From: Verrucomicrobiota bacterium
GTDB taxonomy: Bacteria; Verrucomicrobiota; Verrucomicrobiia; Opitutales; UBA953
DNA length: 12,861 bases
Assembly: GCA_009924535.1 (NCBI GenBank)
Contig: RFRI01000014.1
Coordinates: 1 to 12,861, forward strand
Reading direction: 5' to 3'
The notes beneath the pieces were generated by a model. That model saw only the letters and a program-made list of their open reading frames with translations, ran no database searches and was not told the DNA's origin. The position numbers were made by a program, and so were the translations under genes. Below are positions 1 to 7,007 of this stretch, piece by piece; the stretch's first letter is position 1, and each line of letters begins with the position of its first letter.

Positions 1-791
1 GCTTCTTCATCCGGCGGCTCGCATCTGGGAATCTGCTGCTGGTCAAACACGGCCCGCTCGACACACGCACCAGCCGCTCGCATCTCACGGCTTACGTTTC
101 GAAGGATGATGGCAAGACATGGGGCGGCGCACTCATGCTCGATGAACGCCTTGGCGTTTCCTATCCCGACGGCCAGCAGACACCCGATGGCCTCATTCGC
201 ATCATCTACGACTACAATCGCGTGTCCGACCGCAACATCCTCATGGCCGCGTTCCGTGAAGAAGACGTGGCCGCAGGCAAGGACGTGAGCGGCGCGGTAA
301 GGTTGCGCCAGCTCGTCAGCAAAGCCACCGGAGGCCAGGAGAAGCCAAAGCCTTCGACGGCTCCCGTCCATGCCAACGCCGACGGCAAACCCATGCGCAC
401 TGCCCAACCCGGCACGCTCACCAGCGCCGATGCCAAACCGCAGCCGCTCATCCCCGGCGCGAAGCTCTTCACCGACCGCGCCTACATCAGTGCGGAGCTT
501 CCCGCATCACTGAAGAACGCGCACTTTCTCCCCGTTGCGATGAACGGCCAGAAGACAATCAAATGCGACCGTGCTGGCACTGTCTTTTTCCTCACGCCTG
601 TCTTGGAACGCAATCGTGACACCGTCGCGCAAGCGCTGATGGACCAAGGCTTCGAGAAAGTCGCCCTGCCCGAAGTCCCGCTCTTCAATCCCGGCTCCAC
701 CGCGAACTTCTGCACCCTTTTCCAAAAGGACTGCGCCCCCGAGGAAACCATCCTCATCGGCAAATGGGCCGTGCCTGTTTTCTTCCCATGA
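1..791 (+). CDS. Sialidase-like (BNR/Asp-box) protein, 3' part, with extra C-terminal domain
   Basis: The gene enters from the left edge; the reading frame starts at base 3 and 262 residues are visible. Visible residues 33-40 are an Asp box (S-K-D-D-G-K-T-W). They are followed by a YPDG stretch and a Y-D-Y-N-R segment near residue 73, the pattern seen in the last blades of sialidase-fold (GH33-like) propellers. A proline- and alanine-rich linker (about 110-150) leads to a separate C-terminal domain (about 152-262) with alternating hydrophobic strands, probably a beta-sandwich of the kind appended to PVC sialidase-like proteins. It would act on glycans outside the cytoplasm, but its specificity is unknown and the N-terminal catalytic half lies outside the window. 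Its stop overlaps the next start (ATGA at 788-791), suggesting coupled translation with the sulfatase. Fold assignment is fairly secure; sialic acid as substrate is only inferred. Confidence 0.82.
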   Translation, partial: FFIRRLASGNLLLVKHGPLDTRTSRSHLTAYVSKDDGKTWGGALMLDERLGVSYPDGQQTPDGLIRIIYDYNRVSDRNILMAAFREEDVAAGKDVSGAVRLRQLVSKATGGQEKPKPSTAPVHANADGKPMRTAQPGTLTSADAKPQPLIPGAKLFTDRAYISAELPASLKNAHFLPVAMNGQKTIKCDRAGTVFFLTPVLERNRDTVAQALMDQGFEKVALPEVPLFNPGSTANFCTLFQKDCAPEETILIGKWAVPVFFP

Positions 792-826
792 AACACACCC
801 TGTCACTCCTCGCCGTCCTGCTTCTC
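788..826 (+). repeat. Shared signal-peptide start, copy 1
   Basis: This 39-base start encodes M-K-H-T-L-S-L-L-A-V-L-L-L. By hand alignment it is identical at 33 of 39 bases to the copy at 6969 and 32 of 39 to the copy at 4216, although the mature proteins belong to unrelated families. Confidence 0.75.
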
Positions 827-2644
827 TCATCGCTGGCTGCATGGCCCGCTGACCATCCGTCTGCGAAACCAAACATCCTCCTGATCTACTCGGACGACCA
901 CGGTTGGGCCGACCTCGGCGCGCAGGGCGTGGACAAGGACATTCGCACGCCGCATCTCGACCAGCTTGCGCGGGACGGTGTGCGGTTCACGCACGGCTAT
1001 GTTTCCGCGCCGCAATGCATGCCGTCCCGCTGCGGCGTGATGACCGGACGCTACCAGCAGCGCTTCGGCGTGGAGGACAATAACAAAGGGCCGTTGCCCT
1101 TGAGTGAGTTGACCATCGCGGAGCGGTTGAAGCCGGCTGGTTATGTCAGCGGCTTTGTGGGCAAGAGCCATTTGGACATCGCCGGCGACAAAAAGAACAA
1201 GAAGGAGAAGGGCGAGAAGTTCGCGGTGCTGCTGGATCATCTGCCGCCGCACCAGGGCTTCGCAGAATACTTCCGCGGCGAGATGACACGCTACTACGCG
1301 TCTCACAGTCTCGACGGGAAGCCGTTCCCGGACGCTCCGCGACTCGTGCGGGACGAGCGCTTCCGGGTCGTGGTGCAGACGGAAGCGGCGTTGTCGTTTC
1401 TCGACCGCCGCGCCGCGAAGCCGGAGCAGCCTTGGTTTCTCTACCTCGCGTGGTATGCGCCGCACGTGCCGCTGGAGTCGCCCGAGCCGTGGTTCAGCAA
1501 GACTCCGGAGACACTGCCGCTGAAACGCCGCCAGGCGCTTGCGATGATCGCCGCGATGGATGACGGCCTCGGCCAGATTCGCGCCAGGCTCAGGCAAATG
1601 GGGCAGGAACAAAACACGCTTATCTTTTTCATCAGCGACAACGGCGCCCCGCTGGGCGACGCGTGGGATGGCTCCATCAATCTGCCGATGATCGGGCAAA
1701 AGGGCATGCTCGCCGAGGGTGGCATCCGCGTGCCGTTCGTCGTCGCATGGCCGGGCCGGTGGCCAGCGGGAGCGACCTATGATCAGCCAGTGATCAATCT
1801 CGACGTCGCCGCGACCGCGGTGGCCCTCGCCGGATTGCCGCACGATCCCAAACTGGACGGCGTTAACCTCGCGCCCTTTGTCACCGGCGAAAACAAAGCC
1901 GCTCCGCACGATGCGCTCTTCTGGCGCTGGGGATCGCAGGCTGCGATCTTGGAAATGCCCTACAAGCTCATCGCGCTGGGAGAACGCGAACGCCTCCTCT
2001 TCGATCTGACTAAGCCCGACGGCGAAAACATCGAGCGCAACCTGATGCAGCAGCATCCCGAAATCGCCGCGCGGCTCGAAACGAAACTCAAGGCGTGGGC
2101 GGCGAACTTGATGCCGCCGGGCCTGCCGACGACGTTCGATGCCCACCACGAGGGCCTGTTTGCCGAGCACGATCTCATTGCCAAAACCTCGCCGTCCGCA
2201 AAGACGCGAACGAAAGCCGCACCGGAGGGCAGCTTCCAAGGTTGGATCGTCCGCAACGGCACGCTAGCGGTGAAAGACGGCGCGCTCGCCATCACCCCCG
2301 ACGCGGATCTCGCGAAGAACGCGCGTCCGTTCCTCACGCGCAGCGGACTCGACATCACGGGTCCCATCACGATCACGATGCGAGTGCGTGCGAAGCAGGG
2401 CGGCAAGGGCGCGTTCACCTGGCGCACGAACACGGAAAAGGATTTCACCGTGGACAACAGCGTTCCGTTCACCTGGCCGACCACCACGGAGTGGCAGGAG
2501 GTCAAAGCATCGCTCCCGGTGAAGGACCGCCTCATGCACCTGCGCATCACCCCGGCCAAAGACTGCGCAGGACTCGAGATCGAATCCATCGACGTCAAAG
2601 GCAGCAGCGGCGCTCCTCTCACTTTTCAATTCAACGCGAAATAG
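788..2644 (+). CDS. Secreted type I sulfatase with C-terminal beta-sandwich-like domain
   Basis: This 618-residue arylsulfatase-family (S1) protein would hydrolyse sulfate esters, most likely on a polysaccharide given its neighbours. A signal peptide (about 1-21) precedes the sulfatase core (about 26-450). Visible active-site elements are Asp36-Asp37 (metal), Cys77 in C-M-P-S-R (the site converted to formylglycine), Lys126/His128 in G-K-S-H-L, His226, Asp284-Asn285 in S-D-N-G, and Lys305. After a linker rich in Lys, Ala and Ser, residues about 480-618 form an added domain with strand-like alternation, perhaps glycan-binding. I chose the ATG at 788 over the upstream ATG at 764 because it places the signal peptide at the very N-terminus and gives an ATGA overlap with the preceding stop. 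The first 39 bases closely match those of two other genes here. A formylglycine-generating enzyme is needed but not seen in the window. Confidence 0.93.
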   Translation: MKHTLSLLAVLLLSSLAAWPADHPSAKPNILLIYSDDHGWADLGAQGVDKDIRTPHLDQLARDGVRFTHGYVSAPQCMPSRCGVMTGRYQQRFGVEDNNKGPLPLSELTIAERLKPAGYVSGFVGKSHLDIAGDKKNKKEKGEKFAVLLDHLPPHQGFAEYFRGEMTRYYASHSLDGKPFPDAPRLVRDERFRVVVQTEAALSFLDRRAAKPEQPWFLYLAWYAPHVPLESPEPWFSKTPETLPLKRRQALAMIAAMDDGLGQIRARLRQMGQEQNTLIFFISDNGAPLGDAWDGSINLPMIGQKGMLAEGGIRVPFVVAWPGRWPAGATYDQPVINLDVAATAVALAGLPHDPKLDGVNLAPFVTGENKAAPHDALFWRWGSQAAILEMPYKLIALGERERLLFDLTKPDGENIERNLMQQHPEIAARLETKLKAWAANLMPPGLPTTFDAHHEGLFAEHDLIAKTSPSAKTRTKAAPEGSFQGWIVRNGTLAVKDGALAITPDADLAKNARPFLTRSGLDITGPITITMRVRAKQGGKGAFTWRTNTEKDFTVDNSVPFTWPTTTEWQEVKASLPVKDRLMHLRITPAKDCAGLEIESIDVKGSSGAPLTFQFNAK

Positions 2645-2677
2645 AACGCACCACGCGACACACGGAATCCTCACAAC

Positions 2678-4198
2678 ATGAAACCGCATCGCATCCTTTT
2701 CACCCTTCTCCTTCTTTCCGTTTCCTTCGTGGGTAAGGCCCTCGCAGAAGCCCCGAAGCCAAAGCCCAACATCGTCTTCATCCTTGTCGATGACATGCCT
2801 TACGCGGGGCCGAGTGTGACGGGGAACACGCTGTTGCAGACGCCGCACATGGACCGCATCGCAAAGGAGGGCATCCTTTTCTCCCGCGCTTACACCGAGC
2901 CGTTGTGCGGGCCGAGCCGGGCCACGCTCATGACGGGGCAGTTCGCGGGCAGACACGGGCGCACGGACAATGCGCCGGGCGTGCATCCTTACGCGTTGAT
3001 GCAGGAGACGCTGCTGCCCGCATCGCCGGAGAAGAAGCCCGCGCGCGGTGGCCAGGATGAAGGCGAGTCATCGGCGCGGCTGCCCGATCCCGTGCAACCC
3101 GGTGGCTACTCGCTCGCGCAGGCGCTCAAGGCCGGCGGCTACCGCACCGCCATCACGGGCAAATGGCATCTGCCGCTCCAGCATCTCACGCCGAAGCTCG
3201 CGCCGCGCTACGGCTTCGACTTCTGCACCGACAAGCCCGACCGCAGCCAGCCCTATCGCGACACGAAGCACTTCACCGACGACGCGATCCAGTTCATCCG
3301 CGACAACCGCGCGCAGAGCTTCTTTTTGTATCTGCCCTACGTCGCCGTGCATGGCGGCCATGTCGTGCCGCCGGAGGATCAGGCGCGTTGGAAGGAACGG
3401 CTGAAGGGGAAAAACGTCGGCATCGATCCCGACATGCTCGCCTCGCTGGAGTTCGTCGATCTCTCCGTGGGGCGCGTGCTCGCCGCGCTGGACGAACTCG
3501 GCCTCACGGGCAACACGATGGTCATCCTCGCGAGCGACAACGGCGGCGTGGGCAAGGACATCTACTCGGTGGGCAATGCGCCCTTCCGTCTCGGCAAAGG
3601 CACGCTCTACGAAGGCGGCGTGCGCGTGCCGCTCTTCATCCGCTGGCCCGGCCAAATCCAGCCCGGCAGCCGCTGCGATACGCCCGCGCATTTCGTCGAT
3701 CTCTTTCCCACGCTCTGCGATGCCGCCGGCGTGAAGCCCGATCCCGCCCACCGGCTCGACGGCACCAATCTCCGTCCGCTTTTCACCGGCGGCACGCTGC
3801 CCGAGCGCACCTTGTTCGTCACGTATCCGCACTACATCGCCGAGTTCGGCACCACGCCCGTGCGCGCCGTGATCCAGAACCGCTACAAGCTCGTGTGGAA
3901 TCCCTACGACCACATCGAAATCGCCGGCGACCGCGTCACCAGCAGCACCATTCACTACGTGCCCAAGCCGCGTGTGGAACTCTTCGACATGGAGTCCGAC
4001 CCCGGCGAGCACGAGAACATCGCCGCGCGCTATCCCGAACTCGTCGCGGAACTGCGTCAGCGCATGGAAGTCTGGATGAAGGAAACCGGCGCGAAAGATG
4101 TCACGCCCAACCCCGCCTACGACGCCAGCCGCCCGCTCTTCAACACGCGCGAGGGGGCGATCAAGAAGGAGCGGGAGCAGAAGAAGGTGAAGAAGTGA
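2678..4198 (+). CDS. Secreted type I sulfatase
   Basis: This is a second S1-family sulfatase, 506 residues, with a signal peptide (about 1-23, A-L-A before the cut). Visible key residues are Asp38-Asp39, Cys77 in C-G-P-S-R (formylglycine site), Lys162/His164 in G-K-W-H-L, His225, Asp287-Asn288 in S-D-N-G, and Lys307. The core is complete, including the C-terminal subdomain with an L-F-D-M-E-S-D-P-G-E motif around 435-444. It lacks the extra domain of the upstream sulfatase. Oddities are a charged, proline-rich insertion at about 114-141, between the first active-site segment and G-K-W-H-L, and a Lys/Glu-rich tail (496-506). A 33-base gap follows the previous stop; it holds no terminator-like hairpin and no strong ribosome-binding site. 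Its signal peptide is not of the MKHTL type. The two sulfatases differ strongly outside the motifs, so they probably act on different sulfate positions; the exact ester is unknown. Confidence 0.94.
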   Translation: MKPHRILFTLLLLSVSFVGKALAEAPKPKPNIVFILVDDMPYAGPSVTGNTLLQTPHMDRIAKEGILFSRAYTEPLCGPSRATLMTGQFAGRHGRTDNAPGVHPYALMQETLLPASPEKKPARGGQDEGESSARLPDPVQPGGYSLAQALKAGGYRTAITGKWHLPLQHLTPKLAPRYGFDFCTDKPDRSQPYRDTKHFTDDAIQFIRDNRAQSFFLYLPYVAVHGGHVVPPEDQARWKERLKGKNVGIDPDMLASLEFVDLSVGRVLAALDELGLTGNTMVILASDNGGVGKDIYSVGNAPFRLGKGTLYEGGVRVPLFIRWPGQIQPGSRCDTPAHFVDLFPTLCDAAGVKPDPAHRLDGTNLRPLFTGGTLPERTLFVTYPHYIAEFGTTPVRAVIQNRYKLVWNPYDHIEIAGDRVTSSTIHYVPKPRVELFDMESDPGEHENIAARYPELVAELRQRMEVWMKETGAKDVTPNPAYDASRPLFNTREGAIKKEREQKKVKK

Positions 4199-4215
4199 AA
4201 CGCCGTGCGACCCAT

Positions 4216-4254
4216 ATGAAACACACACTCACGCTCCTCGCCGCCCTGCTGCTT
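4216..4254 (+). repeat. Shared signal-peptide start, copy 2
   Basis: This 39-base start encodes M-K-H-T-L-T-L-L-A-A-L-L-L. It matches the copy at 6969 at 33 of 39 bases and the copy at 788 at 32 of 39, while the proteins that follow are unrelated. Confidence 0.75.
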
Positions 4255-6174
4255 GCGATGTCAGGGGCACTCTTCGCCGAAGACACCAGGGCATCACCCA
4301 CTTCCGACGTGATCCAACAACTCCGCACTGAAAGCGCGCAGCGGTGCGATGCGTTTTTCCGCAAGCAGTCGGGTCAGCCGTTTGCTCCAGCACCGATCCT
4401 CAAGGACTGGAACAACCGAGGCGATTTCACCCGTCATTATGTGCAATCGGCGCTCCTCTTTGCCTCGCGGGCGCTTTACTTGAATGAGCAGATTGAGGAG
4501 GCTAACAAGGCACTGAGTGAGATGTGCCAGTATCATCTCGACCGGCCTCAGACGTTGCTGGAGATCCACAGCTTCCCCGGAGCGCTCCGCTATCTGGCTC
4601 AGCTTGCGCAATTCTACGGGCCCGATGGCACGCGGGGGACGGGACGGCTTTCGCCAGAGACCTATCGCGTCATGGTCGCGACGATGTGGGAGTGGGCGAA
4701 GGTGAAGTCGAAGATGGCGGCCTGCGTGGTGGATGACTCGCGCACATGGACAGTCACCGACTCGGAAAACCATCATGCCAATCACTTCGCCTCCTGCTGG
4801 GCGGTGACAGCCTTTCTGGCTCGCGTGCCCGAGTATCGTGATCGCAAATTCGACGACGGCCACACCGCGAAAGAGCACAGTGCGGAATGGACTGCCTACC
4901 TGCGCGAGTATCTCAGCGAGCGCGGACGCAAAGGCATGACGGTCGAGATCGAGTCACCTTCGTATGCCAGCGCGACCTTGGGCGCGGTCTATTGGCTCTA
5001 CGAGCTGAGCGATGATCCTGTGTTGAAACAGCGCGCCAGCGACTACATCACGCTCTACTGGGCGCTGTGGGCGCAACAGCAGATCGATGGAGTTTCGGGC
5101 GGAGCAAAAGCGCGTTGCTATCCCAGTTCGGCAAAAAACGGGGAGAGCTTCGTTAGTCGTGCAGCTTGGTATGCGCTTGGTATCGGTTCGCCTGAGTTCA
5201 TGCATTTGGAAATGCTGCCGTTCATCACCTCGTCATGGAAAATGCCTGACGTGGTCATGGACCTGGCGCTCGATGTGAAAGGCCGTGGCAGCTACGAGGT
5301 GACGGAGCGTCGTCCCGGGATGGCGAAACCCGGTGTCGAACGGAAGAGGGGCGTAAGTATTGCCGCACCCGAGGGAGGAGGACTCGTGCGTTACAGCTAC
5401 TGCACACCGGAATTCATTATGGGCTCCCTGCTTTGCGCTGCGCGGCCGGCAAGCGACTGGACGACGATGAGTTCTCAGAACCGCTGGCATGGAGTCATCA
5501 TTCGCGGAGCGATGAACGCGCGGATCTATCCCTACTGCGAGACGGATCACAGCTCCTACAACCAACAGTGGGCGGTGCAGCATAAGGGCACGCTCATCGC
5601 TCAGAAACTCAAGACCAGCCAGCACGCCGATGGCCTGCGCGTGTGGATTTCCGAGGCTGGACTTACCGCGCCGGTGAAAGAAGGCGGCTGGTATTTCACG
5701 GAAGCTGCCGGTGCGTGGGCAGCTGTGCGTGTGCCCTCCGGCGACACCAGACTCATCCCTCCATCTGCACCGGCGAAAAAAAAGAAACCACTGCCAAAAG
5801 CCGGCACGAGCGACGACGGAGACACGATAGATAGCGATGCGAACGGATGGCTGCTTCAATGCTCCGACGAATGGTCGCCCGTCATCATTGAAGCTGCGAC
5901 CAAAGCCGAGTTTCCGACAAGCGAGGCGTTCCGCAATGCCATCCTCGCCCTGCTGGTAAAATCAGAAGGCAGTCGGCTCACTTACTCCGGCATCGGTGGC
6001 GACCGCTTCACCTTTTATACCGACCAGACGGAACGGCCGCGCGTGAACGATGTGTCCGTCAATCTCGCGCCCACAAGAGTTTATGACAGCCCGTTCGTCC
6101 AGTCGGATTGGAAGAGCGGCGTAGTCACCATCAAAAAGGGTGACCGGAAGATAGTTCTGAATTTCAACGACTGA
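4216..6174 (+). CDS. Secreted polysaccharide-lyase-like protein (helical toroid plus beta-sandwich), family unassigned
   Basis: This 652-residue protein has a signal peptide (1-21). I chose the ATG at 4216, 17 bases after the upstream stop, because the open frame extending further left lies out of frame over the sulfatase gene. Residues about 30-350 are rich in amphipathic helices with Trp/Tyr clusters, resembling an (alpha/alpha) toroid. Residues about 355-650 are strand-rich, with a Lys-rich, then Asp-rich linker at 515-543. Candidate active-site motifs are S-E-N-H-H (183-187) followed by N-H (189-190), E-S-P-S-Y (246-250), and Q-N-R-W-H-G (421-426). Such toroid/sandwich layouts with Asn/His/Tyr/Arg occur in heparinase-, alginate- and chondroitin-lyase-like families, so a uronate-polysaccharide lyase is my inference. 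I cannot name a family from sequence alone, and a glycoside hydrolase of similar fold remains possible. Placement between sulfatases and sialidase-like genes supports a glycan role. Confidence 0.6.
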   Translation: MKHTLTLLAALLLAMSGALFAEDTRASPTSDVIQQLRTESAQRCDAFFRKQSGQPFAPAPILKDWNNRGDFTRHYVQSALLFASRALYLNEQIEEANKALSEMCQYHLDRPQTLLEIHSFPGALRYLAQLAQFYGPDGTRGTGRLSPETYRVMVATMWEWAKVKSKMAACVVDDSRTWTVTDSENHHANHFASCWAVTAFLARVPEYRDRKFDDGHTAKEHSAEWTAYLREYLSERGRKGMTVEIESPSYASATLGAVYWLYELSDDPVLKQRASDYITLYWALWAQQQIDGVSGGAKARCYPSSAKNGESFVSRAAWYALGIGSPEFMHLEMLPFITSSWKMPDVVMDLALDVKGRGSYEVTERRPGMAKPGVERKRGVSIAAPEGGGLVRYSYCTPEFIMGSLLCAARPASDWTTMSSQNRWHGVIIRGAMNARIYPYCETDHSSYNQQWAVQHKGTLIAQKLKTSQHADGLRVWISEAGLTAPVKEGGWYFTEAAGAWAAVRVPSGDTRLIPPSAPAKKKKPLPKAGTSDDGDTIDSDANGWLLQCSDEWSPVIIEAATKAEFPTSEAFRNAILALLVKSEGSRLTYSGIGGDRFTFYTDQTERPRVNDVSVNLAPTRVYDSPFVQSDWKSGVVTIKKGDRKIVLNFND

Positions 6175-6182
6175 ATCACACC

Positions 6183-6972
6183 ATGCGCAGTGCCAAATGC
6201 TTTCTGATTCTTACCGCGCTCGCGGTAAGCGCAAGGATCGCTCCCGCTGCTGACAAAGAGCCGCCGCCGCACCCTGCCGTCAGCCAGCGTTTCGTGCCGA
6301 CCGATGTCGATTGGTCGCATCCCGCCTATGCCACGATGTTCGACAACGCTGATGCGCTCGCCGATTGGAAGCTCGAAGGAGGCAAGCGCATGAGCATCGT
6401 GAATGGCAGACTTGTGCTCGAAAGCGACCCCGGCGGCCCCAAACCCACGGCTATCGACAACCACCTCGTTTGCTGGCTGACCAAAGAAATGCCCGCCGAC
6501 TTCGTGCTGGAGTTCAAAGTGCGACCGCAAGGATCGCAAGAACGGACTCAACATCATCTTCTTCAATGCGCGCGGGATACATGGCGAAAGCATTTTCGAC
6601 GCGAAGCTACAGCCCCGTTCCGGCATCTTTGCGCAATACCACAGCGGCGACCTGAACAACTATCACATCTCTTATTGGGCGGGCGAACGCGGCACTGCGA
6701 ACGTGCGCAAAAATGCCGGCTTTCATCTCGTCGCGACCGGCAAAGACCTGGTGTCGCCAGCGCCTGCCGATTCTTTTCAAACCATACACCTCTACAAACG
6801 AGGCGGCACCATCCGGCTCATGGTGGACGACGTGATCGAAGTCGCCTTCGACGACGACGGCAAGACTCACGGCCCCGTCTGGATGCACTCCGGCTGGATT
6901 GGTCTGCGTCAAATGGCCCACACCATCCGTTGCGAATACGACGACCTCAAAGTCTTCCCATTGAAACCATGA
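6183..6972 (+). pseudogene. DUF1961 family secreted protein, broken by a +1 frameshift
   Basis: The gene starts 8 bases after the upstream stop and encodes a signal peptide (about 1-23). Residues 1-116 read in one frame (to V-R-P-Q), then the family pattern resumes in the next frame. Dropping one G at 6531-6532 restores V-R-P-Q-D-R-K-N-G-L-N and a continuous 262-residue protein ending at 6972. The restored part carries typical DUF1961 features: G-L-N-I-I-F-F-N-A-R-G, S-I-F-D, Q-Y-H-S-G-D-L-N-N-Y-H-I-S-Y-W, G-F-H-L-V-A, and W-I-G-L-R-Q-M-A-H near the end. DUF1961 proteins look like concanavalin-type beta-sandwiches and often sit in glycan loci; their reaction is not established. As written, the first frame stays open past the break and runs in frame into the next gene. 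The well-preserved second half suggests a recent mutation or a sequencing/assembly error more than an old pseudogene. Confidence 0.85.
6531..6532 (+). other. Frameshift site: one extra G
   Basis: Reading is in the frame of 6183 up to the codon at 6528-6530 and in the frame of codon 6532-6534 afterwards. Removing one G of the GG pair joins the halves of the DUF1961 protein exactly. The site lies in a near-repeat (CGCAAGGAT then CGCAAGAAC) that could favour slippage. No classic programmed frameshift signal is obvious. Confidence 0.8.
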
Positions 6973-7007
6973 AACACACCCTCACCCTCCTTGCCGTCCT
7001 GATGCTC
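6969..7007 (+). repeat. Shared signal-peptide start, copy 3
   Basis: This 39-base start encodes M-K-H-T-L-T-L-L-A-V-L-M-L. It agrees at 33 of 39 bases with each of the copies at 788 and 4216. Confidence 0.75.

Noticed and set aside
1779..1797. Pair of TGATCA palindromes as a possible operator
   Set aside because: They sit inside the sulfatase coding region in phase with conserved protein sequence and look incidental.
827..2239. 470-codon open frame on the minus strand opposite the first sulfatase
   Set aside because: It lies wholly opposite a gene with intact catalytic motifs, and its translation is rich in Arg, Ala and His without domain motifs, as expected from a GC-rich antisense frame.
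3163..4215. Upstream extension of the lyase-like gene giving a 1003-residue protein
   Set aside because: The extra part is an out-of-frame reading of the sulfatase gene, Arg-rich and without motifs; the real start at 4216 has a signal peptide.
3068..4228. 386-codon minus-strand open frame opposite the second sulfatase
   Set aside because: Same shadow pattern; low-complexity Arg/Gly/Val/Ala composition and no recognisable motif.
6519..6545. Programmed +1 ribosomal frameshift in the DUF1961 gene
   Set aside because: No slippery codon run, in-frame stop or internal Shine-Dalgarno is visible at the site; a simple one-base insertion explains it better, though relatives should be checked.
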